NCBI GenBank assembly: GCA_025352685.1
Contig: JANXSN010000064.1
Coordinates: 46,858 to 110,857 of the forward strand
Length of the DNA: 64,000 bases
Direction: 5' to 3'
DNA from: Sphingomonadales bacterium
GTDB taxonomy: Bacteria; Pseudomonadota; Alphaproteobacteria; Sphingomonadales; Sphingomonadaceae
A program made the translations under genes and the position numbers. Positions 63,606-64,000 of the stretch are shown in pieces. Numbering within the stretch: the first letter of the stretch is position 1; each line of letters begins with the position of its first letter. Under the pieces are notes generated by a model. The model was not told the origin of the DNA and ran no database searches. It was given only the letters and a program-made list of their open reading frames with translations.

Positions 63606-63660
63606 ATGATTGATTGGCTATCGCTTTATCAATCATAATTTGGCAATATAGTGATTGATA
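63606..63660 (+). promoter_or_regulatory. operator-like repeats before the Fic gene
   Basis: ATGATTGAT (63606-63614) and ATCAATCAT (63628-63636) are a perfect inverted repeat, and a third half-site TGATTGATA lies at 63652-63660. TTGGCA (63640-63645) and AATATA (63645-63650) nearby are possible promoter pieces. AGAAAGGCG then precedes the start codon. Confidence 0.55.
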
Positions 63661-63679
63661 GAAAGGCGTCCTATCCATC

Positions 63680-64000
63680 ATGCGCTGGAATTGGCAACTT
63701 CCCGACTGGCCAGTATTCCGCTTCGACGCGGATCGCATACGCGCGTCAGAAGAGCAATTCCTGAAAGGCTCTGGCGTCGTGATCGGCGCGCTCCACCACC
63801 TCGACGCTGATGAGCGCGATGGCCTGACCATCGAACTTATCTCGCAGGAGGTCGTCGACAGTTCTGCCATTGAGGGAGAAATCCTCGACCGCGCCAGCGT
63901 CCAGTCGTCGCTCGCACGGCATCTGGGCTTTGCTGCCGACCAGCGCCGCGCAAGCGCGGCTGAGGCCGGGGCCGCCGAACTCATGGCCGATGTTTATCGC
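63680..64000 (+). CDS. Fic-family protein with DUF4172 N-terminus (3' end outside window)
   Basis: The first 107 residues are present. MRWNWQLPDWPVFRFDADRI matches the DUF4172 N-terminal domain of two-domain Fic proteins. SSAIEGEILDR near residue 63 fits the (S/T)xxxE(G/N) inhibitory helix, whose Glu blocks ATP use in class II Fic enzymes. The catalytic HxFx(D/E)GNG motif lies beyond the window. Fic proteins usually AMPylate target proteins, often as toxins or stress regulators. The gene lies about 270 bases after tRNA-Leu and may be accessory DNA. Confidence 0.8.
   Translation, partial: MRWNWQLPDWPVFRFDADRIRASEEQFLKGSGVVIGALHHLDADERDGLTIELISQEVVDSSAIEGEILDRASVQSSLARHLGFAADQRRASAAEAGAAELMADVYR

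Overview
The window looks like chromosomal DNA of a high-GC alphaproteobacterium, most likely a sphingomonad. Pointers are mutM-rpsT-dnaA adjacency, ALA synthase (C4) haem synthesis, the rpmH-rnpA-yidD-yidC-engB string, the ubiE-ubiB-coaC-coaB-dut string, several TonB receptors and a class III-type PHA synthase. No plasmid, phage or CRISPR genes are visible. The only clear mobile DNA is a 1.5 kb integrase element in a tRNA-Leu near the right end. The assignment rests on gene content and order, not on a search.

Layout. 1-8811: end of a DUF2855 protein, a GST, an OmpA-type porin with a polyproline linker, a HisC-like aminotransferase, a CYP102-type self-sufficient P450 and an amino-acid permease. 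8905-13996: a carbon-storage locus with wax ester synthase/DGAT and phasin on the plus strand, and an alpha/beta hydrolase, a short PhaE-like subunit, class III PhaC and a GNAT enzyme on the minus strand. 14438-19690: metal and cofactor uptake, with a TonB receptor behind a Zur-like palindrome, then BtuB and a small membrane protein behind a cobalamin riboswitch, then tRNA-Lys. 19715-27076: folK, type 5 uracil-DNA glycosylase, agmatine catabolism (aguA-aguB), an M28 peptidase, a decayed S9 peptidase, and a divergent TauD dioxygenase/sulfotransferase-like pair.

27080-39232: rpsD, nrdR-trmJ, glyA-rpiB, a small lipoprotein, a betaine-lipid operon (btaA-btaB-DUF3429) with a possible Pho box, hemA, murI, plsY and topA. 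39826-44878: thiF-like, dut, coaB, coaC, ubiB, ubiE. 44936-51927: mutM, rpsT, dnaA, a DUF4136 lipoprotein, trpS, murJ, secB. 52064-60968: timA-like, mltA, smr, a GGDEF/EAL protein, dapE, a cupin protein, engB, yidC, yidD, rnpA, rpmH. 61260-64000: a DUF805 protein, the tRNA-Leu element, and the start of a Fic-family gene behind a repeated operator-like sequence.

Many neighbouring genes are joined by four-base ATGA or GTGA stop/start overlaps (phaE-phaC-GNAT, aguA-aguB, nrdR-trmJ, rpiB-glyA, timA-mltA, btaB-DUF3429, yidC-engB, rnpA-yidD), so translational coupling is a general feature here. The most notable signals are the 1499 bp element that splits and rebuilds tRNA-Leu(CAA) through a 7 bp anticodon-loop core, the Zur palindrome lying on a TATAAT box, the riboswitch-linked unknown membrane protein, the combined wax ester/PHA locus with a 116-residue PhaE-like partner, and a GGDEF/EAL protein whose EAL motifs are altered.
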